Source: Akkermansiaceae bacterium (lineage in GTDB: Bacteria; Verrucomicrobiota; Verrucomicrobiia; Verrucomicrobiales; Akkermansiaceae). From it: DNA of 20,022 nucleotides. Below the pieces are notes generated by a model. That model had not been told where the DNA came from and did not search any database. It worked only from the letters and a program-made list of their open reading frames with translations. Within the stretch, counting starts at the first letter, position 1; each line of letters begins with the position of its first letter. The stretch is from the NCBI GenBank assembly GCA_029288115.1, contig JARFPV010000334.1, positions 1 through 20,022 of the forward strand. Direction: 5' to 3'. Of the stretch, positions 1-6,278 are shown in pieces. A program made the translations under genes and the position numbers.

Positions 1-71
1 CCGCCCCCCCCCCCCCCGCCACCCCCACGTCACGGTGTTCGTCGGCAGCGTCAGATGTGTATAAGAGACAG
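1..71 (+). other. Sequencing adapter and low-complexity artefact at contig end
   Basis: Positions 39-71 match the complete 33-base Nextera Read 1 transposase adapter, ending in the Tn5 mosaic end (53-71, AGATGTGTATAAGAGACAG). Positions 1-38 are C-rich low-complexity sequence that may be degraded P5/index sequence; that part is inference. Genomic sequence begins at about 72. Translating through the adapter creates the false N-termini MCIRDR and MYKRQ, familiar artefacts in protein databases. Confidence 0.97.
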
Positions 72-72
72 G

Positions 73-624
73 TCCAATGGCACCGAACGACTCATTGTTT
101 TCAGCCATGGCTGGCACACAGGCGTGGTCATTCCGAACAAGGCACTTCGCCGGCATCCGTGGACCAAGGACCTGAAAATGGGAACTGTACCACACCTGGA
201 ATTTGGCTGGGGTGCAGAAGAGTTTTATCGCCGGGATGAGGTAACTCTACCCATGGTGGTGCGAGGGCTGTTCTGGCCCACCGCGGCGGTGATCCACTTG
301 GAACGCTTTCCGGAGTCTCCGTATCTCCACTATGACAAAAGCCAACTGATCACCGTAGAGCTGACACGTAATGAGATGGATAAGTTAATCGATGAACTGC
401 GTCTCAGTTTCAGCGCTAACAGTGATGGTTCTCTCGTCAATCTGGGACATGGCGTTGAGAAGGACAGCACCTTCTTCCGTAGTCGATTCAAGTATTACTA
501 CCCGGAGACGTGCAACATCTGGACGACTCGACTGCTGAATGCTGCGGGCATTCCAATCAAGAAGACAACCCGTTCACCCGAGCTGATGAAAAACTTGCGG
601 AAATCCAGCAAGGTTGTGAATTGA
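73..624 (+). CDS. DUF2459 / TIGR02117 family protein, 5'-truncated
   Basis: Only the C-terminal 183 or so residues are present, because the reading frame enters from the adapter; the true start is off the contig. The family signature is clear: an N-terminal SHGWHTGVVIP motif, then LEFGWGAEEFYRR, and a C-terminal TCNIWTTRLLNAAGIP. Family members are usually a little over 200 residues with an N-terminal membrane or signal segment, which is the part missing here. The biochemical function is not established; the family was first named for its position near urease genes in some genomes, and nothing here links it to urease. It is convergent with plsC, 39 bases from that stop. Family assignment is confident; function unknown. 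Confidence 0.85.
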   Translation, partial: SNGTERLIVFSHGWHTGVVIPNKALRRHPWTKDLKMGTVPHLEFGWGAEEFYRRDEVTLPMVVRGLFWPTAAVIHLERFPESPYLHYDKSQLITVELTRNEMDKLIDELRLSFSANSDGSLVNLGHGVEKDSTFFRSRFKYYYPETCNIWTTRLLNAAGIPIKKTTRSPELMKNLRKSSKVVN

Positions 625-636
625 CTCCTGTAAAAC

Positions 637-658
637 GGGACCACTTATAAAGTCGCCC
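637..658 (-). terminator. Possible terminator of the tyrA-aroA-cmk-plsC operon
   Basis: Read on the minus strand just after the plsC stop, GGGCGAC and GTCCC can pair (one bulged base) around a loop of about 10 bases, followed by GTTTTA. The stem is short and the T-run only four, so this is weak, but it lies in the 39-base spacer between convergent genes where a terminator is expected. Confidence 0.3.
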
Positions 659-663
659 TACTG

Positions 664-1275
664 TTAGTCGAGTGTCAGGTTCCCGATCTCATCCATGATA
701 CGATCAGAGATTTTTTGGTAGTCATCCCGACCCTTTGCCTTGAGTTCTTCCGCAGTAAACGTGATAGGATCACCTACCACCACCGTGATTGGACAGAAAT
801 TCACTTTACCCGAGCCACGGGGCAGCGCATCCCTGGCACCAAAAATGCGTACCGGCTGCACGACAGCTTTACTTTTGGCAACAATCAAACCGGTCCCAGC
901 CTCGGCTGGCTGTAAATTACCATCGAGGGTGCGAGCACCCTCGGGGAAAACGACGACCTGCTGACCACCCCTGAGTAGTTTGATGATGGTCTTCAGGCTC
1001 GTCATGTCGGGTTTATCCTGATCGACCGGAATAGCATTCAAGCGAGGATAGAGCCACGCACCAAGCCCCCGAAAGAGCGTTTTACGAGCGAGGTAATAGA
1101 CGCCGTGATCGTACGCGACTCCCACAAGCGGAGGGTCGAGGTAGCTTTCGTGGTTCGATGCAATCAGCACCGGACCATCGGTGACGAGTTTCTCCTTACC
1201 GATCACCCTGTAGCCAAAGAATGCCAGCGCGGCTTTCTTGAACAGCGTGTAGCAGAACCAGTAGATAGTTTTCAT
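664..1275 (-). CDS. plsC: 1-acyl-sn-glycerol-3-phosphate acyltransferase (PlsC family)
   Basis: A 203-residue membrane-associated acyltransferase expected to acylate lysophosphatidic acid at sn-2 to give phosphatidic acid. The two hallmark motifs are present: the catalytic HX4D as NHESYLD at residues 41-47, and FPEGARTLDG at 110-119, which binds the glycerol phosphate. A short hydrophobic N-terminus (residues 5-22) fits membrane anchoring. Length is normal for the short bacterial PlsC type. Its ATG overlaps the cmk stop codon (ATGA), so translation is probably coupled. It is the last gene of the operon. A cmk-plsC order recurs in many bacteria, so the context supports the call, though the acyl donor (ACP or CoA) and exact acceptor cannot be read from sequence. 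Confidence 0.9.
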   Translation of the reverse strand: MKTIYWFCYTLFKKAALAFFGYRVIGKEKLVTDGPVLIASNHESYLDPPLVGVAYDHGVYYLARKTLFRGLGAWLYPRLNAIPVDQDKPDMTSLKTIIKLLRGGQQVVVFPEGARTLDGNLQPAEAGTGLIVAKSKAVVQPVRIFGARDALPRGSGKVNFCPITVVVGDPITFTAEELKAKGRDDYQKISDRIMDEIGNLTLD

Positions 1276-1928
1276 GATACGAATAGCCCTTGTTTTTTGA
1301 GAGTTTGCAGAGCGGTTTCAACCACTTCATCGATATCCATCTCGGAGCTATCAATCACGGTCGCACCGTCGGCAACGATGAGCGGGGATGCCTTGCGCTT
1401 GCTGTCCTCGGCATCACGTTTACTAACCACATCGGCGAGCCCTTCAGCAGATCGGCGCGCCAGTCTGACTTCCTCTGAGGCATCAATGTACAGCTTATAG
1501 GGTGTGTCCGGAAATACCACCGAGCCGATGTCGCGGCCTTCCATCACAAGGCTACCTAATGTCAGATACTCACGTTGTTTCGCGACGAGAAGTTCGCGGA
1601 CTTCTGGAATGGCAGCCACCTTGGATACGAGAGCATTGACTGCATCTTCACGCAACGCATTACCGGGATCAACTCCATCAATCAGAATCGTTGAGCCCCC
1701 GTCGTGAACACCACAGGAAACATCTATATCATCAAGCATGGCCACGACAGCGTCCGTATTCTGAGCATCCACACCTTTCTGAATCGTTGCCCAGGCAATG
1801 GCACGGTACATCGCTCCCGTATTAATCATGATCAGGCCTAGACGCTCAGCAAGCCTTCGAGCCACAGTGCTTTTTCCTGATGCGGCAGGGCCATCGATCG
1901 CGACGGCAAAGTTTTCATTGTTAGACAT
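1272..1928 (-). CDS. cmk: Cytidylate (CMP/dCMP) kinase
   Basis: A 218-residue cytosolic kinase transferring phosphate from ATP to CMP or dCMP, supplying CDP for nucleic acid and phospholipid synthesis. The P-loop GPAASGKST is at residues 13-21, followed by NTGAMYRAIAW, then EGRDIGSVVFPDTPYKLYID and the LARR/KRDAEDSKRKASPL lid and nucleoside-binding region typical of bacterial Cmk. Length matches the family. It starts 14 bases downstream of the aroA stop and its stop overlaps the plsC start by four bases, so it sits tightly inside the operon. There is no Shine-Dalgarno sequence; the leader is a run of A and T. Confidence 0.96.
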   Translation of the reverse strand: MSNNENFAVAIDGPAASGKSTVARRLAERLGLIMINTGAMYRAIAWATIQKGVDAQNTDAVVAMLDDIDVSCGVHDGGSTILIDGVDPGNALREDAVNALVSKVAAIPEVRELLVAKQREYLTLGSLVMEGRDIGSVVFPDTPYKLYIDASEEVRLARRSAEGLADVVSKRDAEDSKRKASPLIVADGATVIDSSEMDIDEVVETALQTLKKQGLFVS

Positions 1929-1942
1929 AGTGAAAAAATCGG

Positions 1943-3265
1943 CTAGCTGGGAGATTTTCCGTTTTTGATCGCCTCAAGGTGATCAGCAAATCCGGGATAG
2001 GAGGTGTTGATGCAATCAGTGTTCTCAATCACCGTTTCACCCTGGGCAAACAATCCGGCGATGGCAAATGCCATGGCGATGCGGTGATCACCAAAACTAT
2101 CGAGATGAGCACCATGCAAGGGTTTGCCTCCGTGGATCTCCATGCCATCCTCAAATTCCTCAACATCGGCTCCCATCGCGCGAAGATTTTCACAAACGGT
2201 AGCGATGCGGTCGCTTTCCTTGACTCTGAGCTCAGTGGCGTTGCGAATGATCATCTTGCCCTGCGACAGTGCTCCTGCCACCGCAAGGATGGGGATTTCG
2301 TCAATCAAGTTAGGAACCTCCTCCGGTCTGATCTCGGTGCCATGAATGGCTTTACCTGTTACCTCGACATTGCCAAACGGTTCACCAAATTCCTCCGAAA
2401 CAACAACATCTTTGATCTGTGCGCCCATGCGGATGAGCACGTTCAGAATAGCCGTACGAGTCGGATTCATACCAACGTCTTCGACCAACAAATGCGCACC
2501 CGGAAGCACTGCTGCAGCGACGATCCAGAATGCAGCAGAGGAAATGTCGCCCGGCACCCTGATATCTCGTGACTCAGGAACCTGGCCGCCGTACACTGAA
2601 ATATTGTCACCATCACGCACTGAGCGGATTTGAAAATAGGCAAGCATGCGCTCGGTGTGGTCACGAGTTTCCGATGGCTGGATCACCGTGGTCTTACCGT
2701 CTGCAAAGAGGCCGGCAAGAAGTACCGCGCTTTTCACCTGCGCACTGGCAACAGGCATTTCATAGGTAATTGAGTTCAGCTTTCCTCCACTGATACGGAG
2801 TGGTGCGCATCCATCTTTATCGCCACACGCCTTAATCGACGCACCCATTTCCGCGAGGGGTGTGATGATTCTCCCCATGGGACGTGAGCAAAGCGAATCA
2901 TCGCCAGTTAGGATTGTTTCAAATGGTTGGGCCGCGAGCATACCGGCAAGCAGCCGCATCCCAGTGCCGGAGTTTCCGCAGTCCACACTCCCCTCGGGTG
3001 CTTTGAGACTCATGGCTCGTCCATGGATATTCATCGACGTGGGGCCATATCCCTCCTGGGACTCTAGCACCTCATGATGCGCACCTAACTGCGACATCGC
3101 GTTCAGAGTGCAAACACAATCCTCACTTGGAAGAAAGTTATCCACCCGGCAGACACCATTGGAAAGGCCAGCAAGAATCGCAGCCCGATGGGAAATACTC
3201 TTATCTCCGGGAACCTTGAATTCGGCCCAGAGATCCTTGATCGGCTTTACCTTAATCGATGACAT
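1943..3265 (-). CDS. aroA: 3-phosphoshikimate 1-carboxyvinyltransferase (EPSP synthase), class II motif set
   Basis: A 440-residue enzyme joining phosphoenolpyruvate and shikimate 3-phosphate on the way to chorismate. Visible motifs: VPGDKSISHRAAILAG (18-33), CGNSGTGMRLLAG (96-108), RPMGRI (128-133), SAQVK (174-178), a central DEIPILAVAGA, RVKESDRI, and FGDHRIAMAFAIAGL near the C-terminus. All four motifs used to define class II EPSP synthases are present: GDKS (20-23), SAQVK, RDHTE (201-205) and NPTR (267-270). Gly100 corresponds to E. coli Gly96, so the glycine-to-alanine change of the CP4 enzyme is absent. It lies between tyrA (33 bases upstream) and cmk, as in several phyla. Confidence 0.97.
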   Translation of the reverse strand: MSSIKVKPIKDLWAEFKVPGDKSISHRAAILAGLSNGVCRVDNFLPSEDCVCTLNAMSQLGAHHEVLESQEGYGPTSMNIHGRAMSLKAPEGSVDCGNSGTGMRLLAGMLAAQPFETILTGDDSLCSRPMGRIITPLAEMGASIKACGDKDGCAPLRISGGKLNSITYEMPVASAQVKSAVLLAGLFADGKTTVIQPSETRDHTERMLAYFQIRSVRDGDNISVYGGQVPESRDIRVPGDISSAAFWIVAAAVLPGAHLLVEDVGMNPTRTAILNVLIRMGAQIKDVVVSEEFGEPFGNVEVTGKAIHGTEIRPEEVPNLIDEIPILAVAGALSQGKMIIRNATELRVKESDRIATVCENLRAMGADVEEFEDGMEIHGGKPLHGAHLDSFGDHRIAMAFAIAGLFAQGETVIENTDCINTSYPGFADHLEAIKNGKSPS

Positions 3266-3292
3266 TAGGAAGGGTGGTGGTTGTGATAAATA
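3266..3292 (-). promoter_or_regulatory. G-free leader upstream of aroA
   Basis: The 27 bases before the aroA ATG contain no G on the coding strand and no Shine-Dalgarno motif. The proximal part is C/A-rich (ACAACCACCACCC). It is a shorter, non-repetitive version of the leaders at 4622-4667 and 6094-6137. Function is inferred. Confidence 0.4.
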
Positions 3293-3298
3293 CTTAAC

Positions 3299-4138
3299 TT
3301 ACAGGTTGTCGCGAAGTTGTTTGGCATTGTCTAGCAAACGCTCGAGTTGTTCTTCGCCGGAATCGTCCAGAAAGGCAAGCACATCGCGCAGGTGGCCGAT
3401 GACTTCTTCGATTGGCTCCCTGATCGCTCCACGATTGCGCAGCAGAATCTCCGCCCACATGGCAGGATGCCCGGATGCCACACGAGTGGTATCGCGCATC
3501 CCATTTCCTGCAAATTTTCCATCGTCAGGATGTTTCAATCCAACGAGTGCGCCCACAGACGCGAGCAGATGCGGTAGGTGGCTGATACGAGCCATAACGC
3601 GGTCATGTTCCTCCGAAGAAGTTTGATAACATTCACAGCCGAGGGATTGCCAGAAGTCATGCAGTGCTTTGAGCTTGTTCTCGCTATGATCAAAATCATT
3701 CGTCATCACGCAGGCAGCTCCGATGAAGAGCTCGGCATCCGCAGCCAGGATTCCAGCCTGCTCGGAGCCCGCCATCGGGTGACTGCCGATGTAACAAGCG
3801 CCGGCATCATGCACGACCTTTTCCAAGGTATCACGCGGAGTAAGTTTTACGCTTCCGACATCAGTGATGATCACACCCTTCAAGCTCGTTGTTTTTGAAA
3901 CAGCATCAAGAATACCGAGCATCGCTCCCACAGGTGTGGCGAGGATAATCATCTCTGCGCCCGAGACAGCTTCTTCGAGATCCGTTGTGGCATGTTGAAT
4001 CCCCAGATCGTTAGCCTCGCGGATGCTTTCCTCACGCCTGCCCCAGAGGACAACCGTGACACCGGGCATGCGAGCCTGAGCGGCAAGCACCATGGAGCCA
4101 CCCAGCAATCCGCTACCCAGAACAGCTATCTTATTCAT
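3299..4138 (-). CDS. tyrA: Prephenate (or arogenate) dehydrogenase
   Basis: A 279-residue NAD(P)-dependent oxidative decarboxylase of tyrosine synthesis. The N-terminal Rossmann fold carries IAVLGSGLLGGS (residues 4-15) and LATPVGAM; ITDVGSVK follows at about 91-98. The catalytic domain has SHPMAGSEQAGI (119-130), the SHLPHLLAS histidine motif (186-194) and GMRDTTRVASGHPAMWAEI (about 213-231). Length fits a monofunctional TyrA: there is no chorismate mutase and no ACT domain, so no built-in tyrosine feedback domain. The choice between prephenate and arogenate cannot be made by eye. It is the first gene of the operon, feeding from the chorismate branch that aroA supplies. No clear promoter is visible in the short upstream stretch, so some read-through from the lipoprotein gene is possible. 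Confidence 0.95.
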   Translation of the reverse strand: MNKIAVLGSGLLGGSMVLAAQARMPGVTVVLWGRREESIREANDLGIQHATTDLEEAVSGAEMIILATPVGAMLGILDAVSKTTSLKGVIITDVGSVKLTPRDTLEKVVHDAGACYIGSHPMAGSEQAGILAADAELFIGAACVMTNDFDHSENKLKALHDFWQSLGCECYQTSSEEHDRVMARISHLPHLLASVGALVGLKHPDDGKFAGNGMRDTTRVASGHPAMWAEILLRNRGAIREPIEEVIGHLRDVLAFLDDSGEEQLERLLDNAKQLRDNL

Positions 4139-4164
4139 GCGCGCACATCACTGCCACGACAGGC

Positions 4165-4207
4165 ATAAAAAGCAAGAACCGACACACGCAATCTGCGGCA
4201 TCGGTTC
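4165..4207 (-). terminator. Hairpin terminator candidate after the lipoprotein gene
   Basis: On the minus strand GAACCGA (4207-4201) pairs with TCGGTTC (4182-4176), with a small inner stem CGCA-GAT-TGCG, followed by TTGCTTTTTATG. A two-part stem plus T-rich tail fits an intrinsic terminator for the lipoprotein transcript. The same arms read from the plus strand lack a T-tract. It leaves only about 30 bases before tyrA, so it could also act as an attenuating structure. Confidence 0.5.
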
Positions 4208-4240
4208 CTAAAAATGAGGTAATTGAATAACAACCGGACC

Positions 4241-4621
4241 TTATGGCACTCTGAATTTGTGTGTAGGATCGTTGTCCTCAGGATCGCGGACCAGCTTACC
4301 TGACCCGATTCCCTTCACGTCTACGATGTTGTGCGTGTAGGGGTTAAAGACAAAACCTGGTTTACCCGGAACGGCTGCCGCGGTAGGATACTTCGGCTTG
4401 GTTGATGGGCCTGAGGCGTTGCCGTTAGCAAGATCACGCTCACGATTCTCTCGTTCGATACGTTCCCGGTTCTCATCAAGCTGGCGCTGCTCCTCATCGG
4501 TGAGGGTAGGCTGCTCAGGCACTGGTGCGAGAGGTGGGCTGGGAGGTGCAGGATGTGGCGGATAGGGTGCGCAGGCACCCATCAGGGCGACAGCGGCAAG
4601 TGGCAGTATCAGGGTCTTCAT
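4241..4621 (-). CDS. Small proline-rich lipoprotein, hypothetical
   Basis: A 126-residue exported protein of unknown function. The N-terminus is a lipoprotein-type signal (MKTLILPLAAVALMGAC) with a lipobox-like LMGAC, making Cys17 the probable lipidated residue. A proline-rich linker follows (about 18-40), then a charged, probably helical stretch (about 41-65, many E, R, N and Q), then a C-terminal segment VPGKPGFVFNPYTHNIVDVK and a final RDP...KFRVP. I associate that C-terminal pattern with small Verrucomicrobiota lipoproteins, from memory only. It stands alone with a hairpin downstream and a long G-free leader upstream. Its role may be in the envelope, but no function can be assigned. Confidence 0.75.
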   Translation of the reverse strand: MKTLILPLAAVALMGACAPYPPHPAPPSPPLAPVPEQPTLTDEEQRQLDENRERIERENRERDLANGNASGPSTKPKYPTAAAVPGKPGFVFNPYTHNIVDVKGIGSGKLVRDPEDNDPTHKFRVP

Positions 4622-4667
4622 GGTATTTGATTGAGATTTGAGAATGATTGTGTGATGGAGGATTGAT
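4622..4667 (-). promoter_or_regulatory. G-free, heptamer-periodic leader of the lipoprotein gene
   Basis: Forty-six consecutive bases before the ATG contain no G on the coding strand. Reading back from the start, the units CTCAATC and CTCAAAT are adjacent near-identical heptamers; the units beyond (AATCATT, ATCACAC) are weaker. There is no Shine-Dalgarno motif. Function is inferred: an unstructured leader or part of a repeat family. Confidence 0.55.
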
Positions 4668-4866
4668 CTGGTTCATTTTGTTTACGGGAACCAACCGGCA
4701 AATCCTTCAAAGAAAGAATCTGAACGGCGGGAAAACCAGCAGATGGCTCATTTTCCCCCATAAACGGATCAAGTCAAGTCATTGGGAACGATTTGCGATA
4801 AAAATGACGGACTGGGCACGCATTGATGCCACAGCCCGCCAGATTGTGTGTTGATTTTCAAGACTA
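4668..4866. other. Intergenic spacer, no gene recognised
   Basis: It holds an imperfect inverted repeat, GGGAAAACCA (4729-4738) against TGG and TTTTCCC (4744-4757), without a T-tract on either strand that would make a convincing terminator. An open frame at 4648-4854 has no recognisable features. The promoter of the lipoprotein gene should lie here, but I see no clear -35/-10 pair. Confidence 0.4.
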
Positions 4867-6093
4867 TCACTGGCTCTTGCGCTCTAACCAGCGCGCCACA
4901 AACTCGCGGCCACCCAGTCCGATCGCGATGGCACCGCCCACTCCAAGCGCTACACCCAGAGCATAGATCGAGATGGTATAGGGCAGCCCGGTAAGTTCGG
5001 GTGCGATGTTGGAGCGCTGTAGGGCGACCACCACAGTGAGAATCAGAATGCCGTATTTTGCCACTTTAGCGATATTCACATTCTTATCCGCAAGATTATT
5101 ATAGGCGAACTTGGAAAGCAGCCAGCCAACACCAAGGATGATGATGGCGATCAATACATTGAAATAGCCCTCCACAAGGATTTCCGATGCGCCTGCGAGC
5201 AGGCCAATCTTAAGCTCATTGATGGCAGCACCCACCATGAGCACGGTGATGCTAACCATGACGATAAGTCCGACAACATTGGTGACCGATCCTTTTCCTT
5301 CCGAGGGAACATCCAGACCGATCTTGGCGGGCCATTCGTTTGCACCGGCCGCATCCAGTAAGTTTGTGACCAGCTTGCGTGCAATTTGTCCGATGAGAAT
5401 ACCTATCGCAATGAGCACGGAAGCAATCACGATGCTAGGCACTGCACTGAGAATGGTGTCCACAACGTTGCCTACAGGAACAGATACGGCATCGAGCCCA
5501 AGCACACCCAGCACTGCTGGCGTGAAGAGCAAAATAATGAAACAGTAGAGAGCAGTCGCCAGTGCGTCCGCCATAGGAGACTTTCCTGCAACAGCACCGA
5601 GCCGCTCATCCAGCTTCGCCGCCACCATGGCACCTCCCGCAATTTTTTTAACCGCCTTGGCGACAAGAAGCACAAAGTAGAGTAGCACACCTGCACCTAC
5701 GAGATCCGGAATGAAACCGAGAAATTGATCAAGCATCCCGATGAGTGGGTCGCTAACCTTGTCGAGACCAGCCACGCCAAGAGCAAGAATAGCAAGAAAC
5801 AGGAGAAGAATGTAGTAGACGAAATTCGCGATGGCACCTTCTGCAGCACCTTCATAACCGACCATTCGGGCGATTTTGTCGTCGACCTCGGTCTTTTTGA
5901 GCCCTTTATAGACGAGATTCTTAATGACTCGGGCAACGATGCGTCCAAGGAAGAACACGAGAATCGCGAGGATGTAGGATCCAAACGGCTGAATGGCATT
6001 GAAGCCTTGCTCCAATCGGGCAAAAAACTCACCCAGTTTATCGCTGAAGGATGACTCACGTGCCGCTAGAATGGGAATGGGTTGTAATATCAT
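4867..6093 (-). CDS. CmpX-like membrane protein with four conserved TM-helix repeats
   Basis: A 408-residue polytopic inner-membrane protein. Four repeats of the conserved TM-helix type (PF05552-like) occur about every 90 residues, at roughly 37-75, 128-166, 217-255 and 307-345. Each has a hydrophobic helix, a small-residue and basic stretch, and in the first three an acidic tail such as KKTEVDDKIA or AAKLDERLG. Further hydrophobic helices lie between them (about 90-108, 178-199, 270-290, 346-358). The end (378-405) is a Gly/Ala-rich helix, ALGVALGVGGAIAIGLGGRE, resembling the pore helix of MscS channels, but the protein stops there with no MscS beta domain. The family includes Pseudomonas CmpX and is often annotated as mechanosensitive channel; gating is not shown by the sequence. 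It is divergent from the luxE-like gene. Confidence 0.8.
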   Translation of the reverse strand: MILQPIPILAARESSFSDKLGEFFARLEQGFNAIQPFGSYILAILVFFLGRIVARVIKNLVYKGLKKTEVDDKIARMVGYEGAAEGAIANFVYYILLLFLAILALGVAGLDKVSDPLIGMLDQFLGFIPDLVGAGVLLYFVLLVAKAVKKIAGGAMVAAKLDERLGAVAGKSPMADALATALYCFIILLFTPAVLGVLGLDAVSVPVGNVVDTILSAVPSIVIASVLIAIGILIGQIARKLVTNLLDAAGANEWPAKIGLDVPSEGKGSVTNVVGLIVMVSITVLMVGAAINELKIGLLAGASEILVEGYFNVLIAIIILGVGWLLSKFAYNNLADKNVNIAKVAKYGILILTVVVALQRSNIAPELTGLPYTISIYALGVALGVGGAIAIGLGGREFVARWLERKSQ

Positions 6094-6137
6094 GGTTTGT
6101 GATTGTTGGTTTTGATTAGTTTGGAGTGATAGAGGGG
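6094..6137 (-). promoter_or_regulatory. G-free, heptamer-periodic leader of the CmpX-like gene
   Basis: Forty-four bases before the ATG have no G on the coding strand. The plus-strand units GGTTTGT, GATTGTT and GGTTTTG (6094-6114) show seven-base periodicity. No Shine-Dalgarno motif is present. It matches the lipoprotein leader in kind but not in sequence. Confidence 0.5.
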
Positions 6138-6197
6138 CAATTCCCTACTTTGTCTCGGGTTTTTAAGTGTTTGATTACTTCCGAAATCATCAGACAT

Positions 6198-6238
6198 CCT
6201 GACAGACAGGCATTACGCTCTTGATTGTCACAGACAAT
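6198..6238 (+). promoter_or_regulatory. Inverted repeats upstream of the luxE-like gene, possible operator
   Basis: A perfect inverted repeat ATTGTC-ACA-GACAAT lies at 6224-6238, and a shorter one CCTG-ACAGA-CAGG at 6198-6210. Both sit in the spacer between divergent genes, 41-81 bases before the ATG at 6279, where a dimeric regulator could bind. No regulator gene is adjacent. Inference from symmetry alone. Confidence 0.35.
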
Positions 6239-6278
6239 TTCACAACATCCCTTTCACCGTCGCGGCGAATCCAATCCC

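Noticed and set aside
57..239. Short open frame starting MYKRQ
   Set aside because: It begins inside the Nextera adapter and overlaps the real DUF2459 frame; MYKRQ is an adapter translation artefact.
1979..2572. 197-codon open frame antisense to aroA
   Set aside because: It lies wholly inside a confidently assigned gene and has no recognisable motif; antisense frames are common in codon-biased genes.
4648..4854. 68-codon open frame in the spacer between the lipoprotein and CmpX-like genes
   Set aside because: No family resemblance, no supporting start context, and it overlaps the leader or promoter region of the lipoprotein gene.
6225..6278. Upstream TTG start for the LuxE-like protein
   Set aside because: The 18 added residues show no family resemblance and would lie inside a palindrome in the promoter region; the ATG at 6279 fits family length.
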